Assembly (NCBI RefSeq): GCF_003116815.1
Contig: NZ_QDKQ01000065.1
Coordinates: 1 to 64,000 of the forward strand
Source: Caulobacter endophyticus
GTDB taxonomy: Bacteria; Pseudomonadota; Alphaproteobacteria; Caulobacterales; Caulobacteraceae
Reading direction: 5' to 3'
Length of the DNA: 64,000 bases
Shown here: positions 34,351 through 44,207 of the stretch, piece after piece
Layout: each line of letters starts with the position of its first letter
Numbering within the stretch: the first letter of the stretch is position 1
Notes under the pieces: model-generated
The model's input: the letters and a program-made list of their open reading frames with translations, nothing else
Told to the model about the DNA's origin: nothing
Databases searched by the model: none
Position numbers and translations under genes: made by a program

Positions 34351-34387
34351 CGGCCGGGCCAACCGGCGGCGTCAAGGCGGGGAAGCG

Positions 34388-35920
34388 ATGATCAAAGCCA
34401 GGCTGAGCCTCTTCCAGATCTGGAACATGTGCTTCGGGTTCTTCGGGATCCAGATCGGCTTTGGCCTGCAGAACGCCAACACCAGCCGCATCTTCCAGAC
34501 CCTCGGCGTCGAGATCGACCACCTGGCCATTCTTTGGATCGCCGCGCCGGCCACGGGCCTCCTGGTGCAGCCGATCATCGGCCACCTGTCCGACAAGACC
34601 TGGGGCCGGCTGGGGCGTCGGCGACCCTACTTCTTCTGGGGCGCGATCCTGACCACGGCCGCCCTGATCCTGATGCCCAATTCGCCGACCCTGTGGATGG
34701 CGGCCTCGGCGCTGTGGATCATGGACGCCTCTATCAACATCACCATGGAGCCGTTCCGGGCCTTCGTCGGCGACAACCTGCCCGACGAGCAGCGCGCGAC
34801 CGGTTACGCCATGCAGAGCTTCTTCATCGGGATCGGGGCGGTGCTTGCCTCGTGCCTGCCGTGGATCCTGACCAACTGGCTGGACGTGGCCAACACCGCC
34901 CCAGCCGGCCAGATCCCGCCGTCGGTGCGCATCGCCTTCTATGTCGGGGGCGCGGCGCTGCTGGCCTCGGTGCTGTGGACGGTCTTCTCCACCCGCGAAT
35001 ATTCGCCCGAACAGATGGCCGCCTTCGAAGCCGCCGAGGCTGGGGCCAAGGGCGAGGCCGTGGCGGTCGAAGCCGGTTCCGGGCGCGCTGTCGCCGCTTA
35101 TCTGACCGGCGGCGCGATCTGGACGATCGCCGGCCTCGCCGTCGCGGCGGGCGTCTATGCCGCCAAGCTGGAGAAGGAGCTCTACGTCCTGGCCGCCCTG
35201 GTCGCCGGCTTCGGCCTAGCGCAGCTGGTCGCCGGCCAGCTGAAGCGGGCGGGGCGCGCGGCCAACGGCTTTTCCGAAGTGGTCGAGGACCTCTTCGCCA
35301 TGCCCGCCACCATGAAGCAGCTGGCGGTGGTGCAGTTTTTCTCGTGGTTCGGCCTCTTCGCCATGTGGATCTACACCACCCCGGCCGTGGCCGCCTTCCA
35401 CTACGGCGCGGCCAATGCGGCCTCGGCCGCCTACAACGCCGGGGCCGACTGGGTGGGCGTGCTGTTCGGCGTCTATAATGGCGTGGCGGCCCTGGCGGCG
35501 CTGCTGATCCCGGTGATCGCGCGGGCCTTCAGCCGCCGTGTGGCCCACGCCCTGTGCCTTGTTCTGGGCGGGCTTGGCCTGCTGTCGTTCCTCGTGATCC
35601 GCGATCCGAAGCTGCTGGTGATCGGCATGGTCGGCGTCGGCTTCGCCTGGAGCTCGATCCTGTCGTCGCCCTACTCGATCCTGTCGGGCTCGGTGCCGGG
35701 GCGGAAGATGGGCGTCTACATGGGCATCTTCAATTTCTTCATCGTCATCCCGCAGCTCTTGGCCGCCACGGTGCTGGGCCTGCTGCTCAAGACCTTCTTC
35801 GGCGGCCAGGCGATCTATGCGCTCGTGCTGGGCGCGGCCTCGTTCCTGATCGCCGCGGTTTCCGTCTTCGCCGTCAACGACCCGGGCGAGCCCAAGCGGC
35901 TGGCCAAGTCTGCTTCGTGA
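34388..35920 (+). CDS. malY: Sugar:cation symporter (GPH/SLC45-like), MalY-like
   Basis: The 510-residue inner-membrane transporter has about twelve hydrophobic segments. The motif DKTWGRLGRRRPYFFWG after the second segment and ALWIMDASINITMEPFRAFV are typical of GPH/SLC45-type sugar transporters. In C. crescentus, MalY is the proposed cytoplasmic-membrane transporter for maltose, and this gene has the same context. Residues 225-250 form an Ala/Glu-rich cytoplasmic loop. The ATG at 34388 follows GGGGAAG. It is followed after eight bases by the glucoamylase, so they are probably co-transcribed. Confidence 0.88.
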   Translation: MIKARLSLFQIWNMCFGFFGIQIGFGLQNANTSRIFQTLGVEIDHLAILWIAAPATGLLVQPIIGHLSDKTWGRLGRRRPYFFWGAILTTAALILMPNSPTLWMAASALWIMDASINITMEPFRAFVGDNLPDEQRATGYAMQSFFIGIGAVLASCLPWILTNWLDVANTAPAGQIPPSVRIAFYVGGAALLASVLWTVFSTREYSPEQMAAFEAAEAGAKGEAVAVEAGSGRAVAAYLTGGAIWTIAGLAVAAGVYAAKLEKELYVLAALVAGFGLAQLVAGQLKRAGRAANGFSEVVEDLFAMPATMKQLAVVQFFSWFGLFAMWIYTTPAVAAFHYGAANAASAAYNAGADWVGVLFGVYNGVAALAALLIPVIARAFSRRVAHALCLVLGGLGLLSFLVIRDPKLLVIGMVGVGFAWSSILSSPYSILSGSVPGRKMGVYMGIFNFFIVIPQLLAATVLGLLLKTFFGGQAIYALVLGAASFLIAAVSVFAVNDPGEPKRLAKSAS

Positions 35921-35928
35921 GGTCCCTC

Positions 35929-38268
35929 ATGCGCACCCTCAAGACCCTGATCCTGGCCGCCTCGGCCCTCACCGGCGCCTCGGCCGCCTGCGCCGCCGAA
36001 CCGGCGACCACCTGGGCCTATTCGGCCAAGACCGCCGTCGGCGCCTCGTACGAGGCCTATGTCGATGGCGCCTACAGGGACGGCGGCCCCACCGGCGCGG
36101 TGTCGAAGGTGTGGTTCTCGGTCGCCGACGGCGTGCTGACCGAAACCATGTACGGCCTGATCCACGAGGCCCAGATCAAGCAGATGCGGATCGCCGTGAA
36201 GACCGCCGACGGCGTCGCCGTCGAGGGCCGCGATACGACCGCCAGAACGGAATATCTGTACACGGACAAAAAGGGCCGCCCGCTGTCGCCGGCCTACAAG
36301 ATCACCACGACCGACAAGGCCGGCCGCTTCGTCATCGAGAAGCGGATCTTCACCGATCCCGACCGCCACGCCCTGTTCCTGCGGGTGACCATCAAGGCGC
36401 TGAAGGGCCCGGTGACGCCGTTCCTGGTGCTGGAGCCGCACATGGCCAACACCGGCGGAAATGACGTCGGCTCGGCCGGCGCCCAGGCCCTGACGGCCGG
36501 CGAGGGCAAGGTCTACCTGACCCTGCGCGGCGACCGCCCCTTCGCCAAGGCCGCCGCCGCCAGGCTGGAAGGCAACGACGCCCTGAAGATCCTCGGCGAC
36601 GACGGCGTGCTGGCCGGCGGTTCGGAAGCCAAGGGCGCGATCGTGCTGGCCGCCCAGCTGCCGACGCAGGGTTCGGGCAGCGCCACCTACGATTTCGCCA
36701 TCGGCTTCGGCGCCGATCCGGGCGCCTCGGCCCAGACGGCCATGGACAGCCTGAAGACCGGCTATGACGAGGTGCTGGCCCGCTACAACGGCGAGGGCGA
36801 GCGCGTCGGCTGGAGCGACTACATCGCCTCGCTGACCGAGCTGCCGCGAGTGGCCGCCCAGAGCGCCGACGGCGGCAAGCTGGCCTATGCCAGCGCCCTG
36901 ATGCTGAAGGTGCAGGAAGACCGCACCCATGCCGGCGCCCTGATCGCCTCGCTGTCCAACCCGTGGGGCGACACGGTGGACGCCGCCAAGCCCTCGACCG
37001 GCTACAAGGCCGTCTGGCCGCGCGACTTCTACCAGTGCGCCATGGCCCTCGCGGCCCTGGGCGACATGGAGACGCCGCTGGCGGCTTTCCACTACCTGCC
37101 CACCGTGCAGGTCGGCGAGAAGACCCCGGGCAACAAGGGCGCTGGCGGCTGGTTCCTGCAGAAGTCGGAGGTGGACGGCACGCCCGAGTGGGTCGGCGTC
37201 CAGCTCGACCAGACGGCCATGCCGATCATGCTGGGCTGGAAGCTGTGGAAGCTGGGCTGGCTGAGCGAGCCTGACCTTGCTGCCTATTACGCCCGCATGA
37301 TCAAGCCGGCCGCCGACTTCCTGGTCGACGGCGGCAAGGTCAATATCGGCTGGAACAAGGAGACGATCGTCCCGCCCTTCACCCAGCAGGAGCGCTGGGA
37401 GGAGCAGGCCGGCCACTCGCCCTCGACCACGGCCGCGGTGATCGCGGGCCTGGTCACGGCCGGCGAGATCGCCGACCTGGCCGGCGATGCCAAGTCGGGC
37501 GACCGCTATCGCGCCGCCGCCGACGCCTATTCGGCCAAGATCGAGGCGCGGATGTTCACCACCGGCGGCAAGTTCGGCGACGGCAGCTACTTCATGCGCC
37601 TGAACAAGAACGAAGACCCCAACGACAAGGCCCCGATCGGGGCCGCCAACGGCCAGATCGCCCCGCCCGAGGACGAGGTCGTGGACGGCGGGTTCCTGGA
37701 ACTCGTCCGCTACGGCGTGCGCCGGGCCGACGACAGCCGCATCGTCGGCAGCCTGCCCGAGCTGGACGACACGGCCCGCGAGGACATGTACCGCGTGCGC
37801 TACGACTTCAGCTTCCCGGGCGTGAAGGGCAGCTTCCCCGGCTGGCGGCGCTACGACGTCGACGGCTATGGCGAGGACGCCAGGACCGGCGCCAACTACG
37901 GCGAGGGCGGGGAGATGTCGCCCGGCCAGCGCGGCCGGGTGTGGCCGATCTTCACCGGCGAGCGCGGCCACTACGAGCTGGCCCTGGCCGCTGAAAAGGG
38001 CAAGGTCGGCAAGGGTCAGATCGACGCTATCCGCGCCCGCTACGTCAAGGGCATCGAGCTGTTCGCCAATGACGGCCTGCTGATCCCCGAGCAGGTGTGG
38101 GACGGCGTCGGCGCCAAGACCCGCCACCCCTACGTGACCGGCGAAGGCACGGACTCGGCCACGCCGCTGGCCTGGTCGCACGCCGAATACCTCAAGCTGC
38201 TGCGCTCGCTGGCCGACAGGCAGGTATGGGACCGCTACGAGCCGGTCGCCGCCCGCTACGCCAGGTAG
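35929..38268 (+). CDS. GH15 glucan 1,4-alpha-glucosidase (glucoamylase)
   Basis: This 779-residue exported enzyme has a signal peptide ending near ACAAEPA. The N-terminal beta-sandwich covers about residues 30-290 and the (alpha/alpha)6 domain begins near 300. VWPRDFYQCAMALAALGD, ERWEEQAGHSPSTTAAV and ATPLAWSHAEYLKLLRSLAD mark the two catalytic-acid regions of GH15. It should release glucose from non-reducing ends of dextrins in the periplasm. It starts eight bases after the symporter stop and is probably in the same operon. Confidence 0.93.
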   Translation: MRTLKTLILAASALTGASAACAAEPATTWAYSAKTAVGASYEAYVDGAYRDGGPTGAVSKVWFSVADGVLTETMYGLIHEAQIKQMRIAVKTADGVAVEGRDTTARTEYLYTDKKGRPLSPAYKITTTDKAGRFVIEKRIFTDPDRHALFLRVTIKALKGPVTPFLVLEPHMANTGGNDVGSAGAQALTAGEGKVYLTLRGDRPFAKAAAARLEGNDALKILGDDGVLAGGSEAKGAIVLAAQLPTQGSGSATYDFAIGFGADPGASAQTAMDSLKTGYDEVLARYNGEGERVGWSDYIASLTELPRVAAQSADGGKLAYASALMLKVQEDRTHAGALIASLSNPWGDTVDAAKPSTGYKAVWPRDFYQCAMALAALGDMETPLAAFHYLPTVQVGEKTPGNKGAGGWFLQKSEVDGTPEWVGVQLDQTAMPIMLGWKLWKLGWLSEPDLAAYYARMIKPAADFLVDGGKVNIGWNKETIVPPFTQQERWEEQAGHSPSTTAAVIAGLVTAGEIADLAGDAKSGDRYRAAADAYSAKIEARMFTTGGKFGDGSYFMRLNKNEDPNDKAPIGAANGQIAPPEDEVVDGGFLELVRYGVRRADDSRIVGSLPELDDTAREDMYRVRYDFSFPGVKGSFPGWRRYDVDGYGEDARTGANYGEGGEMSPGQRGRVWPIFTGERGHYELALAAEKGKVGKGQIDAIRARYVKGIELFANDGLLIPEQVWDGVGAKTRHPYVTGEGTDSATPLAWSHAEYLKLLRSLADRQVWDRYEPVAARYAR

Positions 38269-38329
38269 GCGGGGAGGAACCCGTCCGGGATCCGGGGCGT
38301 ACTTCCTGCCGAGTGCGAGGAGTACCGCC

Positions 38330-38899
38330 ATGCCCCGATCCCGGCCCCTTTTCCTTTTCGGCGCGGCCGCCCTGGCGACGCTGGCCCTGGCCGGCTGCTC
38401 GGATCCCAAGCCCAAGGACGCCTCGAACCAGGCGGCCTCCGCGCCATCGCCCGACGCGCCGCCGACCACCCTGACCCCGCCGCCCGAGGTCGGACCGCCG
38501 GTCGAGCCGCGCACGGTGGGCGGCGACGGCTCCGAAATCCGGCTGTCGCCCCTGTCGGAAGGCGATCTCAAGGGCCAGCCGCTGGCGGGCGAACTAGCCT
38601 GCGGGTTCTCGGCAGAGCAGGGCTCGCTGCTGCTGGCTAAGGGAAATGTCGGCTCGCGCGAGCCCGCCCAGGGCCTGGTCAAGGTCGGCGACTATGTGGA
38701 ACGGATCGCCGCGCCCGGCGGCTTCGACGGCATGACGGGCGGCGCGACCTTCAGCGGCCAGGGCAAGACCATCCGCATCGCCCTGACCGGGCCGGCCATA
38801 GGCGGCGGCGAGTCTCCGCCGCGCCCGGCGACCCTGACCTACATGCGCGCCGACGGCGCCAGCCTGACCCTGCCGGGTCGCTGGACCTGCGGGCCTTAG
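38330..38899 (+). CDS. Putative lipoprotein, 189 residues
   Basis: I do not recognise the family. The signal peptide ends in the lipobox LAGC with Cys23 acylated. A Pro/Ala-rich linker of about 30 residues follows, and then a compact domain with SEIRLSPLSEGDLKGQPL, CGFSAEQGSLLLAKG and a final WTCGP. Two Cys in the domain could form a disulfide. With Ser at +2 it is probably sorted to the outer membrane. The gene follows the glucoamylase after 61 bases, but its codon pattern and position do not tie it to sugar use. Confidence 0.75.
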   Translation: MPRSRPLFLFGAAALATLALAGCSDPKPKDASNQAASAPSPDAPPTTLTPPPEVGPPVEPRTVGGDGSEIRLSPLSEGDLKGQPLAGELACGFSAEQGSLLLAKGNVGSREPAQGLVKVGDYVERIAAPGGFDGMTGGATFSGQGKTIRIALTGPAIGGGESPPRPATLTYMRADGASLTLPGRWTCGP

Positions 38900-38962
38900 G
38901 CTCCAGACGGCTGTTTCGCCTGGGCGCGGGGGCGGCTACGATTTCCTCCTGGGAGGAGCGCC

Positions 38963-39379
38963 ATGACCGGTCGGCCGATCACGCTGAGGCTGCGCATCCA
39001 GGATCCGGTTCCTGGCGTGACTTACAGCCTGCAGGACAAGAAGAACCACCCCGTGGGGCCGGTGGTCTCTGGTGACGGGCCGCTGGCCTTCGACGTGCCG
39101 TTGAGCGTCGCGCCCGGTCCCCGGTTCCTGGGCGAGTTCGTCCGCAGCGAAGGCCCCACCCGGCGGTTCGTCTATATCGCCATCGGAACCTCGGCGGGCG
39201 ATTATGGCTCGACCTGGACGCGGCGCGCCAAGATCGACATCCACACCCTCCCGGCCGAGCTGCTGGCGCTGGCCCTGGAGGGCGCGGTGCTTGAGGTCCT
39301 GCTGCCCGGCCGCGCCAGGGACGGCGGCCCGGCCTGCGCCACCGTGGTCCCGCTGGAGGGCTGGCGCCTCGCGGACTAG
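38963..39379 (+). CDS. DUF5990-family protein
   Basis: The 138-residue protein has LRIQDPVPGVTYSLQDKKNH near its start and RFVYIAIGTSAGDYGSTWTR in the middle, which fits the uncharacterised DUF5990 family. No signal peptide or membrane segment is visible, so it is cytoplasmic and predicted to be mostly beta. GGGAGGAG precedes the ATG by seven bases. It stands alone between the lipoprotein and rmuC. No function is known. Confidence 0.75.
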   Translation: MTGRPITLRLRIQDPVPGVTYSLQDKKNHPVGPVVSGDGPLAFDVPLSVAPGPRFLGEFVRSEGPTRRFVYIAIGTSAGDYGSTWTRRAKIDIHTLPAELLALALEGAVLEVLLPGRARDGGPACATVVPLEGWRLAD

Positions 39380-39435
39380 CGTAGCGGCGCGCAGGCCGCC
39401 TTCCTCTGGCCGTCGACTCCGGCTAAGAACGGAGC

Positions 39436-40746
39436 ATGAACGACGCCGTCGACCCCTACCTGATCCTCGCCCTGGTGTTTCTGCTCGCCGCCGCCGGCGC
39501 GGTGGTCTGGGCGATCATGGCCCAGCGCAAGGCGGCCGGCGCCGAGCAGGAGGTGTGGCGGCTCTCCGCACAGCTGGAGCAGGCGCTGGAGAAGCATCGG
39601 CACCTGGAAGAGCAGTCGGCGACCCAGATCGAGCTGATTCGCGCCCAGGCCGAAAAGAGCGCCCATGCCGTGGCCGAGCAACTGATCAAGCGGGCCGACG
39701 AGAACGCCAAGAGCCGCGACCAGCTGACCCACGCCCGTCTGGAGGCCCAGCTCAAGCCGGTGGCCGAGACGCTCGCCAAGTTCGAGGCTCAGGTCACCGC
39801 CGTCGAGAAGGTGCGCGCCGAGGAGACCGGCGGCCTGAAAGCCCAGATCGCCGCCCTGATGGAGGCCTCGACCGCCACCCAGGCCGAGGCCCGCAAGCTG
39901 TCGGCCGCCCTGCGCCGCGGGGCCGGCGTGCAGGGCCGCTGGGGCGAGCAGATGCTGCGCAACGTGCTGGAGATGGCTGGCCTCAAGCATGGCGTCGACT
40001 TCACCGAGCAGGTGCAGCTGGACGGCGGCCGCGTCCGCCCCGACGTGGTGGTGCGCATGCCGCGCAACGCCGCCTTCGTCATCGACGCCAAGTGCTCGCT
40101 GACCGCCTATCTCGAAGCCCAGGACGCGCCCGACGACGTCACCCGCGAGGCGGCCTATCTGCGCCACGCCGCGTCCTTGCGCGCCCACATCCAGTCGCTG
40201 TCGGCCAAGGCCTATTGGGACGCGCTGGAGGTCTCGCCCGATTTCGTGGCGATGTTCGTGCCCGGCGACGGCATCCTGGCCGCCGCCCTGGAACGTGCGC
40301 CCGAGCTGATGACCGAGGCGATGGAGAAGCGGGTGATCATCGCCACCCCCTCGACCCTCTTCGCCCTCTGCAAGGCGGTGTCCTACGGCTGGCGCGTCGA
40401 GGAGCAGGCCAAGAACGCCGTCGAGGTCGCCGCCCTGGGCCGCGAGCTCTACAAGCGGGTGGCCGACATGGGCGGCCACGTGGCCGGCATGGGCCGCTCG
40501 CTGTCGGCCGCCGTCGACAAGTACAACGCCTTCGTCGGCTCGCTGGAGAGCCGGGTGCTGCCCAAGGCCCGCGAGTTCGAGAAGCTGAAGGTCGAGCACG
40601 GCGGCAAGGGCATCGAGGAGCTGGCCGGGGTCGACACCGCCGTCCGGCCGGTCACCAAGCTGGAAATTACGGCTCCCGGGGCGCAAACTGATGACGGGGT
40701 GGGACAATCCCCCGCCTTGACCCTCGGAAACGGGACGCCTACCTGA
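39436..40746 (+). CDS. rmuC: DNA recombination protein RmuC
   Basis: This 436-residue protein has one N-terminal membrane helix (residues 10-28), a long Glu/Gln-rich coiled coil to about residue 150, and the RmuC nuclease-like domain with [40 protein letters not shown] and [19 protein letters not shown]. RmuC limits inversions at repeats and helps process blocked replication forks. It ends eight bases before def on the same strand. A polar tail of about 30 residues follows the domain. Confidence 0.93.
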   Translation: MNDAVDPYLILALVFLLAAAGAVVWAIMAQRKAAGAEQEVWRLSAQLEQALEKHRHLEEQSATQIELIRAQAEKSAHAVAEQLIKRADENAKSRDQLTHARLEAQLKPVAETLAKFEAQVTAVEKVRAEETGGLKAQIAALMEASTATQAEARKLSAALRRGAGVQGRWGEQMLRNVLEMAGLKHGVDFTEQVQLDGGRVRPDVVVRMPRNAAFVIDAKCSLTAYLEAQDAPDDVTREAAYLRHAASLRAHIQSLSAKAYWDALEVSPDFVAMFVPGDGILAAALERAPELMTEAMEKRVIIATPSTLFALCKAVSYGWRVEEQAKNAVEVAALGRELYKRVADMGGHVAGMGRSLSAAVDKYNAFVGSLESRVLPKAREFEKLKVEHGGKGIEELAGVDTAVRPVTKLEITAPGAQTDDGVGQSPALTLGNGTPT

Positions 40747-40754
40747 GTTTCGTT

Positions 40755-41276
40755 ATGGCCATCCGTCGCATCCTCACCATCGATAACGCCGCCGACCTGG
40801 CGACGCTGAAGAAGATCTCCACGCCCGTCGAGGCCGTCACCGACGAGGTGCGCGCCCTGATGGACGACATGCTGGAGACCATGTACGACGCGCCCGGCAT
40901 CGGCCTGGCCGCGGTGCAGATCGGCGAGCCCGTGCGCATCATCGTCATGGACCTGGCCCGCGAGGGCGAGGAGCCGGCGCCGCGCTACTTCGTCAATCCC
41001 GAGCTGTTCGATCCCTCCGAAGAGCTGTTCGTCTACGAAGAGGGCTGCCTTTCGGTGCCGGAATATTTCGACGCCGTCGAGCGTCCGGCCCGCATCAAGG
41101 TGCGTTACCTGAACTATCAGGGCGAGCAGGTCGTCGAGGAGGCCGAGGGCCTGTTCGCCGTCTGCATCCAGCACGAGATGGACCACCTGGAAGGCGTGCT
41201 GTTCATCGACCACCTGTCGCGCCTGCGCCGCGACCGGGCGATGGCCAAGGTCAAGAAGGTTCGCCGGGTCGCCTGA
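40755..41276 (+). CDS. def: Peptide deformylase
   Basis: The 173-residue metalloenzyme removes the formyl group from nascent N-formylmethionyl proteins. All three motifs are present: [15 protein letters not shown] with the metal Cys, and QHEMDHLEG with two His and the catalytic Glu. Length is typical. No methionyl-tRNA formyltransferase (fmt) gene follows, although the two are often adjacent; here a terminator at 41302-41333 ends the unit. Confidence 0.97.
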   Translation: MAIRRILTIDNAADLATLKKISTPVEAVTDEVRALMDDMLETMYDAPGIGLAAVQIGEPVRIIVMDLAREGEEPAPRYFVNPELFDPSEELFVYEEGCLSVPEYFDAVERPARIKVRYLNYQGEQVVEEAEGLFAVCIQHEMDHLEGVLFIDHLSRLRRDRAMAKVKKVRRVA

Positions 41277-41301
41277 TCGCCCGACGCTTGAGTTTCAAAA
41301 G

Positions 41302-41333
41302 AGCCCCGGCCCGAAAGGCCGGGGCTTTTTTTG
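41302..41333 (+). terminator. Rho-independent terminator after def
   Basis: AGCCCCGGCC and GGCCGGGGCT form a perfect 10-bp stem around CGAAA and are followed by TTTTTT. It ends the rmuC-def unit. Confidence 0.95.
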
Positions 41334-41334
41334 A

Positions 41335-41475
41335 TCCTCCCCCTCTGGGGGAGGTGGCGCGAAGCGCCGGAGGGGGCCGTTTTCAGCTGCCGCTGAACCT
41401 GCCGATCATCGCTCCACACCCCTCTGCGTCGGCTTCGCCAGCACCTCTGCCTTCAGGGAGAGGGTTCCCCCGCCG
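41335..41475. repeat. Dispersed GC-rich palindromic repeat, copy 1
   Basis: CCTCCCCCTCTGGGGGAGGTG with GGCGCGAAGCGCC and GGAGGGGGCCGTTTTCAGC matches the copy at 59354. The second arm, ACCCCTCTGC to AGGGAGAGGG, is degenerate. The spacer between def and zapE is made almost entirely of this element. Confidence 0.75.
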
Positions 41476-41502
41476 CCCTTCACGCGCTAACCCGCATCCC
41501 CG

Positions 41503-42621
41503 ATGCCCCAGTCCGTACGCACCGCCTATCGGGAGCGTCTCGCCGCCGGCGAGATCCGTCCCGACGTCGCCCAGGCCGCCGCCATCGACGCCCTGGCCCG
41601 CCTGGAATCCGATCTCGACAGCGCCGGCGAGCCCAGCTTCTCGTTCTTCGGCCGCAAGCCCAAGAGCCAGCGCGGGCTCTACATCTGGGGGCCGGTCGGG
41701 CGCGGCAAGTCGATGGTCATGGACCTGTTCTTCGACAGCGCCCCGGTGCACCGAAAGCGGCGCGTCCACTTCCATGTGTTCATGGCCGAGGTGCACGCCC
41801 ACATCGACGCCTGGCGAAAGGGCGATGCTTCCGAGCGCAAAGCCCGCTTTGGACGTCACAAGGGCGACGATCCGATCGCGCCGACGGCAGAACTGATCGC
41901 CGGCGAAGCCCGCCTGCTGTGCTTCGACGAACTGCAGGTCACCGACATCGCCGACGCCATGATCCTGGGCCGGCTGTTCGAGGCGCTGTTCGCAGAAGGG
42001 GTCACGCTGGTGGCCACCTCCAACCGTCCGCCCGACGACCTCTACAAGGACGGCCTCAACCGCCAGCTCTTCACGCCCTTCATCGCCATGCTGAAGGAGA
42101 AGATGGAGGTGGTGGCCGTGCGCGGGCCGGTGGACTTCCGCCTGGACCGCCTGCGGGCTGGCCGCACCTGGCTCTCGCCGGTCGACAAGACCACCGAGGC
42201 CGAGTTCGACACGCTGTGGGCCGACATGCTGGACGGCGCCGAGGAGACCGGCGCGACGCTGGAGGTGATGGGGCGGAAACTGCGCCTGCCGCGCGCCGCC
42301 GGCGGCCTGGTGCGCAGCTCGTTCGCCAGCCTGTGCCAGCAGGCGCTGGGACCGCAGGATTATCTGGCCCTGGCCGAGCGCTTCCACACCATCTTCCTGG
42401 AACATATTCCGCTGCTGGTCCCCGAGAAGCGCGACGCAGCCAAACGCTTCAACACCTTGATCGACGCCCTCTACGAGGCCGACGCCAAGCTGGTGGCCCT
42501 GGCCGCCGGCGAGCCCGAGGCGCTTTATCCGGCCGGCGACGGCTCGTTCGAGTTCGAGCGGACCGTGTCGCGCCTGCAGGAGATGCGTTCGGCGGACTAT
42601 GTGGGGCGGGTGCGGGACTGA
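41503..42621 (+). CDS. zapE: Cell division ATPase ZapE (AFG1-like)
   Basis: The 372-residue P-loop ATPase has GPVGRGKSMVMDLFF as Walker A near 66-80, HFHVFMAEVHAHI, LLCFDELQVTDIADAM as Walker B, and TSNRPPDDLYKDGLNRQLF, all diagnostic of AFG1/ZapE. The protein associates with the divisome and, in mitochondria, Afg1 handles inner-membrane proteins. ATG 41503 is the first start after the repeat. It is followed by a palindromic repeat and the convergent kinase gene. Confidence 0.93.
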   Translation: MPQSVRTAYRERLAAGEIRPDVAQAAAIDALARLESDLDSAGEPSFSFFGRKPKSQRGLYIWGPVGRGKSMVMDLFFDSAPVHRKRRVHFHVFMAEVHAHIDAWRKGDASERKARFGRHKGDDPIAPTAELIAGEARLLCFDELQVTDIADAMILGRLFEALFAEGVTLVATSNRPPDDLYKDGLNRQLFTPFIAMLKEKMEVVAVRGPVDFRLDRLRAGRTWLSPVDKTTEAEFDTLWADMLDGAEETGATLEVMGRKLRLPRAAGGLVRSSFASLCQQALGPQDYLALAERFHTIFLEHIPLLVPEKRDAAKRFNTLIDALYEADAKLVALAAGEPEALYPAGDGSFEFERTVSRLQEMRSADYVGRVRD

Positions 42622-42624
42622 GCT

Positions 42625-42734
42625 CCCTGCGTCCCTCAAGGCTCGCCTGCGGCTCGCACCTCAGGATGAGGATCTCCTTGCATTGAATTCCTCGTCCTGA
42701 GGCGCCCGCGCAGCGGGCCTCGAAGGACGCAGGG
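42625..42734. repeat. 110-bp palindromic repeat with terminal inverted repeats
   Basis: The element begins CCCTGCGTCC and ends GGACGCAGGG. Inner arms CTCGCCTGCGGCTCG/CACCTCAGGATGAGGA face TCCTCGTCCTGAGGC and CCCGCGCAGCGGG. Positions 42699-42731 recur at 63007-63039 with one mismatch. It lies between convergent zapE and the kinase gene. Confidence 0.85.
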
Positions 42735-42739
42735 CCTCT

Positions 42740-44173
42740 TCAGAACACCCGGTCCAGCGACACCGTGAACCGGCAGGCCAGCCCTGTCGGCTCGTAGTCG
42801 ATGGCCACCTGGCCGCGCAGCTCGCCGCCGATGCTGCGTTCGATCAGGCGCGAGCCGAAGCCCCGACGGCTGGGGACGGTCACCCCAGGGCCGCCGGCTT
42901 CGCGCCATTCGAAGCTCAGCATGCCCGGCGCGTCGACGCGCCAGGTCAGCAGCAGGCGGCCGCTCTCGCTGCTCAGCGCCCCATACTTGGCGGCGTTGGT
43001 GGCCAGTTCGTGGAACACCATGCCCAGCGACAGGGCCACCCGGGCGGGCAGGTTAAGGTCGGGGCCGTCCATGACGATGCGGGCCGGGTCGTAGGGCGCC
43101 AGTTCCTGCCCGAGAATCTGCCGCAGGCCCGCGCCTGCCCATTGGCTGTCGGTCAGGGCGTTGTGGGTCTGCGACAGGGCCAGCAGCCGGGCCTCGAAGG
43201 CGCGGGCGAAGGCTTCGGGCGTCAGGGCGCCGCGCAGGGTCTGGCGGGCGATGGCCTGGACCGTGGCCAGGGTGTTCTTCACGCGATGGTTCAGCTCGTC
43301 GAGCAGCAGCCGCTGCTGCTCGCCGGCCAGCACCTTGTCGGTGACGTCCGAGCCCTCGACCAGCACGCCGGAGACCGATCCGTCCGGCTCGATGATCGGC
43401 TGGTAGATGAAGTCGAGGAAGCGGTCCTCCAGCGGCCCGTCCGGCGTGCGTTGCAGCGCGACCTTGATCTCGCGGCCGACGAAGGCCTCGGCGCTGGCGG
43501 TCACCCGGTCGAGCAAGGTCACGAAGCCCTGCTCGACGACCTCGGGCAGGGCCTCGCGCAGGGGCAGGCCGACCACGTCGCGCCAGCCGATCAGCTGGCT
43601 ATAGGCGTTGTTGACCAGGTCGAACCGGTGTTCTGGCCCCCGCAGCACGGCCATGAAGCTGGGCGCCTGCATGAAGAGACGCCGCAGGTCTTCGTTCTGG
43701 GCGCCGGCGGCTCCGGCCCGCAGCAGAACGTCGTCCTGCAGCATCGCCATCTCGCCCCGGCCGAAGGCGACCTCCTTCAGCCTCTGAATGGCGGTGACGT
43801 CCTGAGTGTGCTGGACAATGTAGGCGGTCTTGCCGTCGGGGCAGGGAATCGGGGTGTTGGTGGCGCTCCAGATCCGGTCCTCGAAGCCGCCGCCCAGATG
43901 GGCCGGCCGCTCGATGGCGTAGGGGATCAGCGGCAGGTGGTCGGGCTTGCCGCCGTCGCGGGCGCGGAGGAACGACGCCTCCAGCCGTTCGCGCGACTCG
44001 CCCTCGCTGGGGAAGGCGTCGAAGACATAGGCGCCGGCGATCTCGTCCCAGGCGCGGCCCAGGGTGTCCAGATAGGACTGGTTGGCGGCCACGTACCGCA
44101 GATCGCGGTCGAGCATCATGTAGGGGGTCGGCAGACGATCGAACACCGCCGCGAAGTCGATCGGCCCGGTCAT
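42740..44173 (-). CDS. PAS-domain HWE-type sensor histidine kinase
   Basis: The 477-residue soluble kinase has two PAS domains, about residues 8-130 (FDRLPTPYMMLDRDLRYVAA) and 165-290 (FMAVLRGPEHRFDLVNNAYS). The dimerisation helix LLLDELNHRVKNTLATVQAI carries the phospho-His near 307. The ATPase domain has MVFHELATNAAKYGALS and RRGFGSRLIERSIGGEL, the HWE/HisKA_2 pattern. There is no membrane segment, so the signal is cytosolic. A GGAAC-N17-CGTT promoter upstream suggests general-stress control. No response regulator is adjacent. I chose the ATG at 44173; the open frame continues upstream through the promoter. Confidence 0.9.
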   Translation of the reverse strand: MTGPIDFAAVFDRLPTPYMMLDRDLRYVAANQSYLDTLGRAWDEIAGAYVFDAFPSEGESRERLEASFLRARDGGKPDHLPLIPYAIERPAHLGGGFEDRIWSATNTPIPCPDGKTAYIVQHTQDVTAIQRLKEVAFGRGEMAMLQDDVLLRAGAAGAQNEDLRRLFMQAPSFMAVLRGPEHRFDLVNNAYSQLIGWRDVVGLPLREALPEVVEQGFVTLLDRVTASAEAFVGREIKVALQRTPDGPLEDRFLDFIYQPIIEPDGSVSGVLVEGSDVTDKVLAGEQQRLLLDELNHRVKNTLATVQAIARQTLRGALTPEAFARAFEARLLALSQTHNALTDSQWAGAGLRQILGQELAPYDPARIVMDGPDLNLPARVALSLGMVFHELATNAAKYGALSSESGRLLLTWRVDAPGMLSFEWREAGGPGVTVPSRRGFGSRLIERSIGGELRGQVAIDYEPTGLACRFTVSLDRVF

Positions 44174-44207
44174 CGTCGCAACGTCGTCCCCCACAATAGC
44201 CTGCGAT

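Larger units (their letters stand above)
33975..34387. other. Noncoding region between the Rrf2 and symporter genes
   Basis: This 413-bp stretch holds an inverted repeat at 34047-34141, an AT-rich patch near 34155-34195, and the operator-like cluster 34306-34350. Open frames on both strands here lack ribosome binding sites and protein character. I see no RNA gene. Confidence 0.6.
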
